From contig CAWAMM010000010.1 of the NCBI GenBank assembly GCA_963783145.1, positions 1 through 64,000 of the forward strand: a stretch of 64,000 bases of DNA. The letters run 5' to 3'. How positions within the stretch are numbered: the stretch's first letter is position 1; every line of letters begins with the position of its first letter. Of this stretch, positions 9,621 through 18,210 are shown piece by piece. The notes under the pieces were generated by a model that was given only the letters and a program-made list of their open reading frames with translations, was not told where the DNA came from and made no database searches. The translations under genes were made by a program, and so were the position numbers. The stretch comes from DATGKG01 sp963783145. GTDB lineage: Bacteria; Desulfobacterota; Binatia; Binatales; Binataceae.

Positions 9621-10478
9621 GTGAAAGGTACTTTTCTTTGGCGCTACCGCGTTGGTCTTACCAGCGGAGTGCTGATGATTCTCTCGCTTCATCTGATTTC
9701 GAGCGGAGTGAGGCCCGGCGATCTCGCGTCGCGGCCCGCGACCGTGATGCTGAGCGCAATCAGCCCGCTGCAGGATGCGGTCAGCGGAATCACCCACGGC
9801 GGCAGCGACTTTGTCCACGACTACGTCGACTTGATCGGAGTGCGCCGGGAAAACCAACGCCTCAAGGCCGAGATCGCCGAGCTGAAGACCAATCAAAGCC
9901 GGCTGGTCGAACTCGAGACTGAAAATCGCCACCTCTCGGAGCTGGTCGACCTGAAGGATGTGCTCGGCGGCAATTCGATCGCCGCCAATGTCATCGGCAG
10001 CGATGCCAACGGGCTCGCCCGCACTGTCGTCATCAGCCAGGGCGGAGCCAGCGGTCTGCGCCCCGGAATGGCGGTGCTTTCTGCTAAAGGCGTGGTCGGC
10101 AAAGTCATCGCCGTCAGTCCGCATGCCGCCCGCGTACTGCTCATCGACGATCATAATTCGGCGCTCGATTCATTCGATCAGCGCACCCGCACCCGCGGTA
10201 TCGTCGCCGGCGTGGTCGACGACGGCATCACCATGAAATACGTCGAGCGCTCCCAGGACGTGCGGCAGGGCGACGTCATCGTGACCTCCGGATTGGACGG
10301 GATCTTTCCGCGCGGATTGCTGATCGGCACCATCAAGGGCGTAAGCGGCGAAGGTCCCGGAATGTTTCTCAGCGTAACGATCACACCGGCGGTGGATTTC
10401 CGCGGCCTCGAGCAGGTGCTGGTGGTGACCCAAATGCCCGAGCAGCCGGACAGTGGACTACCGGCGAGCAAGGGCTAG
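9621..10478 (+). CDS. mreC: Rod shape-determining protein MreC
   Basis: The 285-residue bitopic protein has one N-terminal membrane segment (about residues 12-30). A periplasmic coiled coil follows (about 70-112, RRENQRLKAEIAEL and onward), then the beta-rich MreC core, with GLRPGMAVLSAKGVVGKV and SGLDGIFPRGLLIGTI as recognisable family motifs. MreC links MreB inside the cell to penicillin-binding proteins outside. The start is GTG. It is part of the mreBCD operon. Confidence 0.95.
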   Translation: MKGTFLWRYRVGLTSGVLMILSLHLISSGVRPGDLASRPATVMLSAISPLQDAVSGITHGGSDFVHDYVDLIGVRRENQRLKAEIAELKTNQSRLVELETENRHLSELVDLKDVLGGNSIAANVIGSDANGLARTVVISQGGASGLRPGMAVLSAKGVVGKVIAVSPHAARVLLIDDHNSALDSFDQRTRTRGIVAGVVDDGITMKYVERSQDVRQGDVIVTSGLDGIFPRGLLIGTIKGVSGEGPGMFLSVTITPAVDFRGLEQVLVVTQMPEQPDSGLPASKG

Positions 10479-10481
10479 CGC

Positions 10482-10994
10482 GTGGTGCGGATGCTGATCC
10501 TCTTCGCGATCGCAACCTACCTCGCATTGCTGGTTCAGACCGCGGTCCCGCTGTGGTTTCCGTTTCACGCGCTGATTCCCAATCTGATCATCATCCTGAC
10601 GGTGGACCTAGGCCTGCGACATCATGGCGCGATTCCCGCCCTGCTTGCATTCGCGATCGGATACGCCACCGATGCGATGTCCGGCACGACTATCGGCATG
10701 AACGCTTTTCTGATGACCGGGGTGTTCCTGTTGACCTACGAAATCTCGAGTCGCCTGCTGGTGACGAATGCACTGGTGGGCGCAACCGTGGTCTTCTTCG
10801 CGGTGATCCTGGCGGGCTTAGGCGCGATCCTGATCACCTCGGGGCGTGCTGCGGGTGTCGTCATCAACGATGCGCTCCCGACGCTGGCGTTGCAGGCGCT
10901 GATCTCGGCGATCGTGGCGCCGATAATCTTCGCCTTGATGTCCGGCTCGATGCGAATGGTCGGCTTGCGTCCCGCGCGCCCCGACCGCGAGTAG
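10482..10994 (+). CDS. mreD: Rod shape-determining protein MreD
   Basis: The 170-residue polytopic inner-membrane protein has about five hydrophobic segments and only short loops. It starts with GTG 3 bp after mreC. Sequence conservation in MreD is low, so the call rests on length, topology and the strict mreB-mreC-mreD order, plus fragments such as HHGAIPALLAFAIGYATDAM that fit the family. A 20-bp direct repeat begins 62 bp after its stop, where mrdA/rodA would usually follow. Confidence 0.88.
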   Translation: MVRMLILFAIATYLALLVQTAVPLWFPFHALIPNLIIILTVDLGLRHHGAIPALLAFAIGYATDAMSGTTIGMNAFLMTGVFLLTYEISSRLLVTNALVGATVVFFAVILAGLGAILITSGRAAGVVINDALPTLALQALISAIVAPIIFALMSGSMRMVGLRPARPDRE

Positions 10995-11056
10995 CGCAAG
11001 AAGCGCCTCATCGTCGTTGCGGTCCGGGTTCCGCAGACCTGCGCCATCTCGAATTT

Positions 11057-11076
11057 GCATCGAGCCTCAACCGCCC
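11057..11076 (+). repeat. 20-bp direct repeat, left copy, bracketing DUF5131-hicBA block
   Basis: GCATCGAGCCTCAACCGCCC occurs here and again, identically and in the same orientation, at 12571-12590. Similarity resumes just beyond: AAGAAC follows directly at the right copy and after a 4-base CACG at the left copy. The two copies enclose about 1.5 kb holding three accessory genes. Confidence 0.8.
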
Positions 11077-11247
11077 CACGAAGAACTAATCGACCGGTTG
11101 ATAGCGCCTCTCAATAAGTGCAGTTTTGGCGTATCATCACGCCGACAAGGTTCAACCCCGGGGAAAAAGGCTGGTCGGAACCTTTTGACTCCAAACTTGG
11201 TTTCGCTTTATATTCGCCTACACGGGAAGATCGAGTCTTGTGACCGA

Positions 11248-11982
11248 ATGAGTGAACACAGTGCCATAGAATGGACTGATGCGACGTGGAACCCGGTTCG
11301 TGGATGCACCAAGATCAGCCCCGGATGCAAGCATTGCTACGCCGAGACCTTCGCCGAGCGATTTCGCGGCGTGCCGCGCCATCCTTTTGAGCAGGGATTC
11401 GACCTCCGCCTGGTTCCCGAGAAGCTGGAAGTCCCGCTCAAGTGGCGCACGCCTAAACGCATCTTCGTCAACTCGATGAGCGATCTGTTTCACGAAGACA
11501 TCCCCACCGAATACATCGCGAGGGTCGGCCGCGTGATGCAGGATGCGTACTGGCATACTTATCAGATCCTCACTAAGCGTCACGATCGGCTGCGCGAGCT
11601 TCTTTCAACCGAACTCAACTGGATGTCGGCCCTCCGCCACGTCTGGTTCGGCGTCAGCGTGGAGGATCGCGAGCATGGTTTGCCGCGAATCAAGAGCCTT
11701 CAGCGCACGCCTGCGAGGATTCGGTTCCTTTCCATCGAGCCGCTACTGGGGGACCTCGGCCGGATCGATTTGTGGAAAATCGACTGGGTGATTGTCGGCG
11801 GTGAAAGTGGCCACGGCGCGCGCCCGATGAAAGAAGCGTGGGTGGTGTCGATACTTGAGCAATGCGAGGCTGCGGGAGTTCCGTTCTTCTTCAAGCAATG
11901 GGGCGGAGTGCGAAAAAACCGGGCCGGACGTCATCTCAACGGCCGCACTTATAATGACATTCCGACCCGCCTTTCCGGGTAG
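11248..11982 (+). CDS. DUF5131 / phage Gp37-Gp68 family protein
   Basis: The 244-residue soluble protein has the family signature IEWTDATWNPVRGCTKISPG with a cysteine set CTKISPGCKHCYAE, close to a radical-SAM-like C-x6-C-x2-C arrangement. Later motifs are IFVNSMSDLFHEDI, WFGVSVED, RFLSIEPLLG, WVIVGGESG and PFFFKQWGG. DUF5131 proteins occur on phages, plasmids and genomic islands, often beside a TcmP (three-Cys-motif partner) gene. No TcmP gene is visible here. Biochemical activity is not established. It is the first gene inside the pair of 20-bp direct repeats. The ATG at 11248 begins the conserved region; the open frame upstream of it looks non-coding. Confidence 0.88.
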   Translation: MSEHSAIEWTDATWNPVRGCTKISPGCKHCYAETFAERFRGVPRHPFEQGFDLRLVPEKLEVPLKWRTPKRIFVNSMSDLFHEDIPTEYIARVGRVMQDAYWHTYQILTKRHDRLRELLSTELNWMSALRHVWFGVSVEDREHGLPRIKSLQRTPARIRFLSIEPLLGDLGRIDLWKIDWVIVGGESGHGARPMKEAWVVSILEQCEAAGVPFFFKQWGGVRKNRAGRHLNGRTYNDIPTRLSG

Positions 11983-12100
11983 CAATAGCGCGACCGTATC
12001 GTAGCCTCCGGCCGCGCACTGCATTAGCTCGCGCAGCTGAAGAAACGGACCGCATCGCGTGGTGCCAAGTGCCATGCTACGTTGGAGCGAGGTAGTTGCT

Positions 12101-12349
12101 ATGGCAAATCCAACCTACATTGTTCAGGCGACCTGGGATGACGCGGCCAAGGTTTGGGTCGCGGACAGTGATGATATTCCGGGCATCGCTGCGGAAGCAG
12201 AAGACCAGGAAAAATTAAGGGCCAAGCTCGCCGTCCTGATTCCAGAAATGATTGAGCTCAATCATGTCGAGGTCGATCCGACCCAGCCCCTCGAAATCGT
12301 GATTCGCTACCATCAAGAAGATCGCCTGCGGTTGCCTGTCGCCGCCTAG
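12101..12349 (+). CDS. hicB: HicB-type antitoxin (DUF1902)
   Basis: The 82-residue protein has the partial ribonuclease-H-like HicB fold signature: IVQATWDDAAKVWVADSDDI, PGIAAEAED, then KLAVLIPEMIELN. It lacks a recognisable C-terminal DNA-binding domain, as usual for the short DUF1902 type. It sits immediately before a HicA toxin, with TAG at 12347-12349 followed directly by the toxin ATG at 12350, which implies coupled translation. The pair lies within the direct-repeat-bounded block. Confidence 0.88.
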   Translation: MANPTYIVQATWDDAAKVWVADSDDIPGIAAEAEDQEKLRAKLAVLIPEMIELNHVEVDPTQPLEIVIRYHQEDRLRLPVAA

Positions 12350-12550
12350 ATGGCGAGCTATACCCGCCAGGTCAAAGAAATTTTGATGCGGCACGGTTGC
12401 CGTTACGACCGACCTGGAAAGGGAGACCACCAGATCTGGTACAGCCCCATCAACAATCACAAATTTCCAGTTGATTCGAACATCAAATCCCGCGATCTCG
12501 CCAACGTCGTTCTGAAGCAAGCCGGCATACGCGACGCGCGCATCCAATAG
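12350..12550 (+). CDS. hicA: HicA-type mRNA interferase toxin
   Basis: The 66-residue basic protein has the double-stranded-RNA-binding-like HicA fold. It shows KEILMRHGCRYDRPGKGDHQ, containing the catalytic histidine in G-D-H (His27), then IWYSPINNHKFPVD and a C-terminal helix with LANVVLKQAGI. HicA toxins cleave mRNA and are neutralised by direct HicB binding. The order hicB then hicA is reversed relative to the E. coli hicAB locus but is common with DUF1902 antitoxins. Confidence 0.9.
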   Translation: MASYTRQVKEILMRHGCRYDRPGKGDHQIWYSPINNHKFPVDSNIKSRDLANVVLKQAGIRDARIQ

Positions 12551-12570
12551 CGGTATGGGAAGATTGTGGC

Positions 12571-12590
12571 GCATCGAGCCTCAACCGCCC
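12571..12590 (+). repeat. 20-bp direct repeat, right copy
   Basis: This copy is identical to 11057-11076 and in the same orientation. It lies 20 bp after the hicA stop and marks the right edge of the DUF5131-hicBA block. Confidence 0.8.
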
Positions 12591-12699
12591 AAGAACCTCT
12601 CGCGGCCCCCGGATCCCTAAAGAAGGCAGGCGGCGTGAAATACAAAACGCGCGGCGACGGTGCCGCGAATCAAAAGCCTTCCGCGCGCAGAGGAGCAGC

Positions 12700-13158
12700 T
12701 TAGATCGAAAATTCCAGCACCCGGCCTTCAGCCTGTGCGGCTTGCGAAAGCTTGAGCAGGTCCACCAGCGAGGTCTGGTCGAGGATGCGCGCGGTGGCCT
12801 CGCGGACTTCGCACATCAGAAGTCGAACTCCGCAGGAGCGTTCATCGCGACATTCGTCGCACTTTCGGTAGGCGGTTTTGCTCGCGCACGGCAACGGTGC
12901 AAGCGGCCCTTCAATCGCGCGCAATACCTGGCCGGCCGAGATTTGTTCAGGAGGCTTGGCCAGAAAGTAACCGCCGCCGCGTCCCTTACGGCTGTCCAAA
13001 AAGCGATGATTCTTGAGCTCCAAAAGGATCAGTTCGAGGAAGCTGCGCGGGATGTGTTCGCGTGCCGCGATATCGGCAATCAAAATTGGGCCCTTGCCGT
13101 ATTCTTCGGCAAGTACCGTCAGCGCTTTCAGCCCATATTTGGATTTTTGGGAAATCAT
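12700..13158 (-). CDS. Rrf2-family transcriptional regulator
   Basis: The 152-residue protein has an N-terminal winged helix: MISQKSKYGLKALTVLAEEY, then IADIAAREHIPRSFLELILL and RKGRGGGYFLAKPPEQI. This is typical of Rrf2 proteins (IscR, CymR, NsrR, RirA). A cysteine cluster (C-x8-C-x2-C-x5-C, within PLPCASK...RKCDECRDERSC) could bind an Fe-S cluster, so sensing of iron, sulfur or redox state is plausible. It borders organosulfur-use genes; CymR-type Rrf2 proteins repress sulfur assimilation, so it is the best local candidate to bind the repeated sites at 19.3-19.4 kb. The ATG at 13158 directly precedes the conserved domain. Confidence 0.88.
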   Translation of the reverse strand: MISQKSKYGLKALTVLAEEYGKGPILIADIAAREHIPRSFLELILLELKNHRFLDSRKGRGGGYFLAKPPEQISAGQVLRAIEGPLAPLPCASKTAYRKCDECRDERSCGVRLLMCEVREATARILDQTSLVDLLKLSQAAQAEGRVLEFSI

Positions 13159-13198
13159 TCGCGTCCGCGCCGCCCCGACCGGCAAATCACCCCAACCA

Positions 13199-13219
13199 CT
13201 ACATATCCAATTTATCAGA
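13199..13219 (-). promoter_or_regulatory. Candidate operator upstream of the Rrf2 regulator
   Basis: On the minus strand this region reads CTGATAAATTGGATATGTAG. It shares GATAAATTG / TAAATTG with the palindrome at 19301-19318 and lies 41-61 bp before the Rrf2 start. The adjacent + strand segment TTATCAGATAA (13212-13222) is itself an 11-base palindrome. The position would suit autoregulation. Confidence 0.3.
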
Positions 13220-13268
13220 TAAGAGAAATCTATTCAGCCCCTTTTCGAGCTCGACGCAGAATCAGCCT

Positions 13269-14078
13269 TCAAGCGCGATAGAAAGGTTTGTCGCCCGCGA
13301 TAGTGACCCGATAGCCATACCGGCGGTGCGGATAATAGTCCCAGAGGGCGAGATGCTGCGTACATCGGTTGTCCCAGAATGCTATCGAGTCGGCTTGCCA
13401 GTGAAATCGACATTGAAATTCGGGGTTCTCGAGGTGCCGGAAGAGCATTTCCAGGATCGCATCGCTCTCGTGCTTCTTCAGTTGAACCAATCGGGTCGTA
13501 AACAGCCGGTTGATGAAGAGAGCTTTTCGGCCGGTTTCCGGATGAGTCCGCACCACCGGATGCTCGGCGCGCGGAAATTCGACGCTGCGCCCAGCAGCCG
13601 GCTGGCGTCCTTCATAGTTGCGGGCGCCGTCATGAATTGCGGTCAGGCCGCTCAAAAATCTCTGCATCGAATCTGAGAGCGCATCATAGGCCGCATACAT
13701 GCTGGCGAAGAGGGTGTCGCCACCGGCCGGCGGCACCTCTTTGAGGTACAGGATGGAACCCATCGGCGGCTCCGCATCGCAAGAAACATCGGAATGCCAT
13801 TCCTCGCCCGCGATGTGCTGCGAGTTCTCGTCCGCTTTGACAATGACGATTTCCGGATGTCCCTCGAGAACTCCGAGTGGCGCCGGATGAAGGTGGAGTC
13901 GGCCGAAGTGGCGTCCGAGATCTTTGTGTTGATCGGGCGTCAGATTCTGATCGCGAAAGAAAATGACCAGGTTTTCCAGCAGCGCGGCCCGCAGAACTTC
14001 AAATTGCGGAAGGGACAGGGCGCGTGAGAGGTCGATGCCTTCGATCTCTGCGCCAATGGCGGGACTTAACTTGCGCAT
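13269..14078 (-). CDS. TauD/TfdA-family Fe(II)/2-oxoglutarate dioxygenase (1)
   Basis: The 269-residue enzyme carries the iron facial triad of taurine dioxygenases: His95 and Asp97 in EEWHSDVSC and His242 in CTQHLALWD. An arginine in the following RRYGYRVTIAG block would bind 2-oxoglutarate. Enzymes of this family hydroxylate taurine, alkyl sulfates, 2,4-D and similar compounds next to the leaving group, here plausibly releasing sulfite from a sulfonate or sulfate ester. It is transcribed divergently from an SsuD-like operon, with 208 bp between the starts. The context suggests sulfur scavenging; the substrate is not predictable. Confidence 0.9.
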   Translation of the reverse strand: MRKLSPAIGAEIEGIDLSRALSLPQFEVLRAALLENLVIFFRDQNLTPDQHKDLGRHFGRLHLHPAPLGVLEGHPEIVIVKADENSQHIAGEEWHSDVSCDAEPPMGSILYLKEVPPAGGDTLFASMYAAYDALSDSMQRFLSGLTAIHDGARNYEGRQPAAGRSVEFPRAEHPVVRTHPETGRKALFINRLFTTRLVQLKKHESDAILEMLFRHLENPEFQCRFHWQADSIAFWDNRCTQHLALWDYYPHRRYGYRVTIAGDKPFYRA

Positions 14079-14286
14079 GGAAAACGCCGTCTTGCTGGCA
14101 TCTCTGTGGCCTTGTCGGCGAGATAATGTCGCAAATTCATAGAAAAAACCATCTTACGAGTTTGCTTGATCGCGATAAATCATGAAAGCCTATCATTCTA
14201 ATCGGCTCATCTAAGGCCACGTTTTAGGGAGGCTCCCATGGCCCGAATCTCAGAACCGTCGGCCGCGACGCCAAAGGAGACCGCCC

Positions 14287-15390
14287 ATGAGCGTTGAATT
14301 CATCGGCATGATCGGCACCCAATCGTACTCCGAGATTCATCCGCCCCGGGGGCCCGCGATCGATATCGATTACGTGCGCCGTTTCACGCAGGCGCACGAA
14401 CAGGCGGATTTCGATCGCATACTGATTGGCTACTTTTCCAACGCCGCCGACGGCTTCATCGTGGCGTCGTATGCCGCGTTCGTGACCCACAAGCTGGGCC
14501 TGATGCTGGCCCATCGGCCGGGCTTCGTCGCGCCGACGCTGGCGGCGCGCAAGCTGGCGACGCTGGATCATTTCAGCGGCGGGCGCCTCGCGGTGCACAT
14601 CATTTCGGGTGGCGACGACACCGACCAGGCCAGGGATGGCGACTTCCTGCCGCATGACGAACGCTATGCGCGCACCGACGAGTATGTGGAAATCCTGCGC
14701 CGCATCTGGACCGCCGACAAGCCGATCGATCATGAAGGGAAGTACTACAAATTCGTGCGCTCCTTCGCGGATGTGAAACCGCTGCAGAAGCCGCATATCC
14801 CAATCTACTTCGGCGGCTCTTCCGAGGCCGCGATCGCGATTGCCGGCAAGCATGCGGATGTTTACGCGCTGTGGGGTGAGCCGCTGGCCGAGGCCGCCAA
14901 GACTATCGCGGAAGTTCGCGCGTCGGCGGCGCGCCATGGGCGCACGGTGCGGTTCAGTCTGTCGACGCGGCCCATCCTCGCATCCACCGAGGAGGCGGCG
15001 TGGGCGCGCGCAAAGTCGATCATCGAGCGGGTCCACGAAATCCGCGGCCATGGAATGCTCGGCGCGCCGACCAAGGTTCCTCAGGCGGTAGGCTCGCAAC
15101 GCCTGCTCGCCGCGGCTGCGAACGGCGAGGTGCTCGATCAACGGCTATGGACCGCGGTCGCGGCGGCAACTGGCGCGCGCGGCAACACTACCGCACTGGT
15201 CGGAACGCCCGAGCAGGTGGCCGAATCGATGTTGGCTTACCACGACCTCGGCGTCACGACCTTTCTGATTCGCGGTTTCGATCCGCTCGAAGACGCGATC
15301 GACTATGGCCGCGAGTTGATTCCGATCGTGCGCCGCGAAATCGCTCGTCGCGAAGCGCGCGGTAGGGTTGCTGAACAGGCAGCCGGGTAG
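14287..15390 (+). CDS. SsuD-like FMNH2-dependent alkanesulfonate monooxygenase (LLM class)
   Basis: The 367-residue luciferase-like flavin monooxygenase is closest in layout to SsuD, which oxidises alkanesulfonates to aldehyde plus sulfite. Recognisable blocks are FDRILIGYFSNAADGFIVAS, LAHRPGFVAPTLAARKLATL, DHFSGGRLAVHIISGG, HDERYARTDEY, PIYFGGSSEAA and HADVYALWGEPL. The start is an ATG preceded by AAAGGAGA. It is followed 6 bp later by an FMN reductase and then by a second LLM monooxygenase, forming a two-component flavin system. Sulfonate as substrate is inferred from motifs and neighbours. Confidence 0.9.
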   Translation: MSVEFIGMIGTQSYSEIHPPRGPAIDIDYVRRFTQAHEQADFDRILIGYFSNAADGFIVASYAAFVTHKLGLMLAHRPGFVAPTLAARKLATLDHFSGGRLAVHIISGGDDTDQARDGDFLPHDERYARTDEYVEILRRIWTADKPIDHEGKYYKFVRSFADVKPLQKPHIPIYFGGSSEAAIAIAGKHADVYALWGEPLAEAAKTIAEVRASAARHGRTVRFSLSTRPILASTEEAAWARAKSIIERVHEIRGHGMLGAPTKVPQAVGSQRLLAAAANGEVLDQRLWTAVAAATGARGNTTALVGTPEQVAESMLAYHDLGVTTFLIRGFDPLEDAIDYGRELIPIVRREIARREARGRVAEQAAG

Positions 15391-15396
15391 AAATTC

Positions 15397-15981
15397 ATGC
15401 CAACCAAATTGCTGGCAATTGTAGGTAGCGTCACGCCGCCGGGCCGGCTGCTCAACGCGACCAAATGGCTCCTCGACAATGCGCGTGCCTCGCGAAGCGA
15501 CCTTCAGATTGAACTGATCAACCTTGCCGACAAGAAGGTCGCCTTCGCCGATGGCCGGCCCGCCGAACAACTCGGCGATGACACCGCATCGATCATCGCG
15601 AGCGTCCGCGCCGCCGAGGGCGTCGTGATCGCGAGCCCGGTCTATCGCGGATCTTTCACCGGTGCGCTGAAAAATCTCCTCGATCATTTGCCGGTCGAAG
15701 CGCTGGCCGGAAAGCCGGTCGGCATCATCGCGATGGGCGCGACACAGCATCATTTTCTCGGCGTCGATTGGCATCTGCGCGATGTGCTGGCATGGTTTGG
15801 CGCGCTGGTGGTGCCGACCAGCGCCTATCTCGCATCCGCCGATTTTGTCGATGGCCAACTTAGCGAAGGCGCGAAGCAGAATCTCACCGCGCTTGCCGAT
15901 GCGGTGATCAAATTGAAGGATTTCGCGCCGTCAGCGGGCAGCTTTCTCGGCCCCAAACCGCTCGCAGCCCGCCGCAACTAG
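15397..15981 (+). CDS. NADPH-dependent FMN reductase (SsuE/MsuE type)
   Basis: The 194-residue flavodoxin-like reductase supplies FMNH2 to the adjacent monooxygenases. It has the N-terminal LLAIVGSVTPPGR phosphate loop, the mid motif GVVIASPVYRGSFTGALKNL, then DHLPVEALAGKPVGIIAMGA, all typical of NADPH:FMN reductases. It is sandwiched, with 6- and 17-bp gaps, between two LLM-class monooxygenases, so it probably serves both. Confidence 0.92.
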   Translation: MPTKLLAIVGSVTPPGRLLNATKWLLDNARASRSDLQIELINLADKKVAFADGRPAEQLGDDTASIIASVRAAEGVVIASPVYRGSFTGALKNLLDHLPVEALAGKPVGIIAMGATQHHFLGVDWHLRDVLAWFGALVVPTSAYLASADFVDGQLSEGAKQNLTALADAVIKLKDFAPSAGSFLGPKPLAARRN

Positions 15982-15998
15982 GAAGTAAGGAGGAGAGC

Positions 15999-17375
15999 AT
16001 GAGCAGCTCGCGTCAACTGCGCCTCGGCGCTTTTATGCGGCCGATCAGCATCCACACCGCGGCCTGGCGTTATCCCGGCGCGTTTCCCGATGCGAATTTC
16101 AACTTCGAGCATCTCACCCGTTTCGCGCAGACGCTGGAGCGCGGGAAGTTCGATGCTTTTTTCATGGCGGACCATCTCGCGGTGCTCAACATGCCGGTCC
16201 AGGCGCTAAAGCGCAGCGCCACCGTGACGTCATTCGATCCGCTTACGCTGTTGCCCGCGCTCGCCGTCCTCACCAAGCACATCGGGCTCATCGCAACCGC
16301 TTCGACCACTTACAACGAGCCGTATCATGTCGCGCGCAAGTTTGCGTCGCTCGATCACATCAGCGGCGGACGCGCGGGATGGAACGTGGTGACTTCCGGT
16401 AATCCTGACGAGGCGATGAATTTCGGCCTCGAGGAGCATGTCGAGCATGCCACGCGCTATCGGCGCGCACGTGAGTTCTTCGATGTGGTAACCGGTCTCT
16501 GGGATAGCTGGGCCGATGACGCATTTATTCGCGATGTGAAATCGGGCGCGTACTTCGATCCCGACAAGATGCACGTCCTCAACCATCATGGCGAGTTTCT
16601 AAAGGTGCGCGGGCCGCTCAACATCGCGCGCCCGATCCAGGGCTGGCCGGTGATCGTGCAGGCGGGCGCCTCCGATGCGGGCCGTCAGCTCGCCGCCGAA
16701 ACCGCCGAAGTCATTTTCGGGGCGGGCGGCAGCCTCGAGTACGCGCGCTCCTTTTATGCCGATGTGAAAGGCCGCATGGCCGCACTGGGCCGGCCGCGCG
16801 ATCATCTAAAGGTGCTGCCGGGAGCGTTTATCGTGGTCGGCGACAGCGTTGCGGAAGCGCGCGAGAAACGGATGCGCCTCGATAGCCTCGTCCACTACGA
16901 CAGCGCCATTGCTTCGCTTTCAATCATGCTTGGCCATGATGTTTCCAAGGTCGACCCGGACGGCCCCTTGCCGCCGATCCCGGAAAGTAACGCGAGCAAG
17001 AGCGGACGGGAACGAATCATAGAGTTAGCGGAGCGCGAGAAGTTGACGGTGCGCCAACTGGCGCAGCGGGTTGGCGGTTTCGGTGGCCTCGCATTCGTCG
17101 GGACCCCCGCGACCATTGCCGATGCGATGGAAGAGTGGCTGCACACCGATGCCTGCGATGGTTTCAACGTCATGTTCCCCTATCTTCCCGCCGGGCTCGA
17201 TGATTTCGTCGACCGCGTGGTGCCGGAACTGCAGCGGCGCGGGATCTTTCGGCGCGAATATGAAGGCCGAACTCTAAGAGAAAATCTCGGTTTACCGCGA
17301 CCGGAGAATCGATTTTTCCCCAAGCGAACCGAAGCTGTAGAAGTGCCGGCGGCGCTTGAATCGACGCCCCAGTAA
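15999..17375 (+). CDS. NtaA/DmoA/DszA-type LLM-class flavin monooxygenase
   Basis: The 458-residue protein belongs to the NtaA/SnaA/DszA branch. Motifs include HTAAWRYPGAFPDANFNF, FDAFFMADHLAVL, FDPLTLLPALA, ATASTTYNEPYHVARKFASL, GRAGWNVVTSGNPDEAMNFG, and near the C-terminus GLAFVGTPATIADAMEEW. Members cleave C-N or C-S bonds (nitrilotriacetate, dimethylsulfide, dibenzothiophene sulfone) using FMNH2 from a partner reductase. It is the third gene of the operon, with a strong GGAGG ribosome site before the ATG. The sulfur-rich context favours an organosulfur substrate. Confidence 0.9.
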   Translation: MSSSRQLRLGAFMRPISIHTAAWRYPGAFPDANFNFEHLTRFAQTLERGKFDAFFMADHLAVLNMPVQALKRSATVTSFDPLTLLPALAVLTKHIGLIATASTTYNEPYHVARKFASLDHISGGRAGWNVVTSGNPDEAMNFGLEEHVEHATRYRRAREFFDVVTGLWDSWADDAFIRDVKSGAYFDPDKMHVLNHHGEFLKVRGPLNIARPIQGWPVIVQAGASDAGRQLAAETAEVIFGAGGSLEYARSFYADVKGRMAALGRPRDHLKVLPGAFIVVGDSVAEAREKRMRLDSLVHYDSAIASLSIMLGHDVSKVDPDGPLPPIPESNASKSGRERIIELAEREKLTVRQLAQRVGGFGGLAFVGTPATIADAMEEWLHTDACDGFNVMFPYLPAGLDDFVDRVVPELQRRGIFRREYEGRTLRENLGLPRPENRFFPKRTEAVEVPAALESTPQ

Positions 17376-17502
17376 GCACGCGGTTCAATCAACCGCACAC
17401 CCGGGATACTGCGCAAATCCCGCGCCGATGCCGTGGATCTGCTGAATGTGCCATCGGAAACTCCTCTGCGCGGCACCCGCCACGCTGACGGGACGGACTG
17501 CT

Positions 17503-17949
17503 TTAGAATTCACGCGATCGCGCGCGATGGCTTCGATCGCTGGCTTTGATGACGATGCTGCGGCCAACCGTGCGGAAGCGGCGCAAGCGAACGTTCGCGG
17601 CACTCAGCGCGCTGAGTTGATGACGCAGGTTCTCGGGTTCGATTTCGAAGACTCGACAGATCGCATCGAAGGAGAAGAGATCGTGCTCGCCTCTGGTGTT
17701 CACCCATTCCCGCACTTCGTCGCGCGCGCGCTGATGGGAACGGCGGCCGGTTCTTGCGGCCAGCATGTAGCACCGGATCGCATCTTCCAGCACCGCGAAT
17801 AGGAGTCGCGTCTCACCATCCAAATGACGTCCGCGCTGGCGCTGGTCGTAATACTGCCCCGGAGTCATCGGAAAAAAGCTTTCCTCGCGCTTGCTGCGTA
17901 AGTTCGCCGAGGACTGGTTACCCGAAGTCGAGATAGAAATGTCTTTCAT
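17503..17949 (-). CDS. Hypothetical protein, last gene of a TauD-linked operon
   Basis: The 148-residue product has a helical core (ETRLLFAVLEDAIRCYMLAA), a basic stretch and then REWVNTRGEHDLFSFDAICR followed by VFEIEPENLRHQLS. The FSF-x2-I/V-C ... P-x2-LR pattern is one I have seen in uncharacterised proteins of deltaproteobacterium-like genomes; no function is known. I place the start at ATG 17949, just after the stop of the small gene upstream, with a GGGAGT ribosome site. Order on the minus strand is TauD-like gene, small gene, this gene. Confidence 0.55.
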   Translation of the reverse strand: MKDISISTSGNQSSANLRSKREESFFPMTPGQYYDQRQRGRHLDGETRLLFAVLEDAIRCYMLAARTGRRSHQRARDEVREWVNTRGEHDLFSFDAICRVFEIEPENLRHQLSALSAANVRLRRFRTVGRSIVIKASDRSHRARSREF

Positions 17950-17971
17950 GATGCGGACTCCCAGCCGCGGA

Positions 17972-18196
17972 CTAATAGTTGGCCGAACCATGGACTTCCC
18001 ATGGTTCCTCGATGAGATTGCTGACGGAGAGCTCGTAATTCGCCGGTTCGCCATAAGCCATAAAATGTCCAAGGGTTAGAAAATCGCGAACGCGGATTTC
18101 CATGCAGGCCTGCGGCGGTCTTCCGGCAACTGCGGGTGAAGTCAGCAGGATCAGCCTGCGCGAGAACAATCGATTGGTGCGACGGGGTTGGGACAT
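17972..18196 (-). CDS. Small hypothetical protein between TauD-like and hypothetical genes
   Basis: This is a 74-residue frame starting MMSQPRRTNRLFSRR and ending YELSVSNLIEEPWEVHGSAN plus a final Tyr. A GAGGAG ribosome site (just after the TauD-like TGA) is well spaced for an ATG near 18196, and the next gene starts 22 bp after its stop. The basic N-terminus and acidic, hydrophobic C-terminus do not resemble a family I know. Operon spacing and the ribosome site are the main support, so I hold it as probable rather than certain. Confidence 0.4.
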   Translation of the reverse strand: MSQPRRTNRLFSRRLILLTSPAVAGRPPQACMEIRVRDFLTLGHFMAYGEPANYELSVSNLIEEPWEVHGSANY

Positions 18197-18210
18197 CATC
18201 TGCATGCTCC

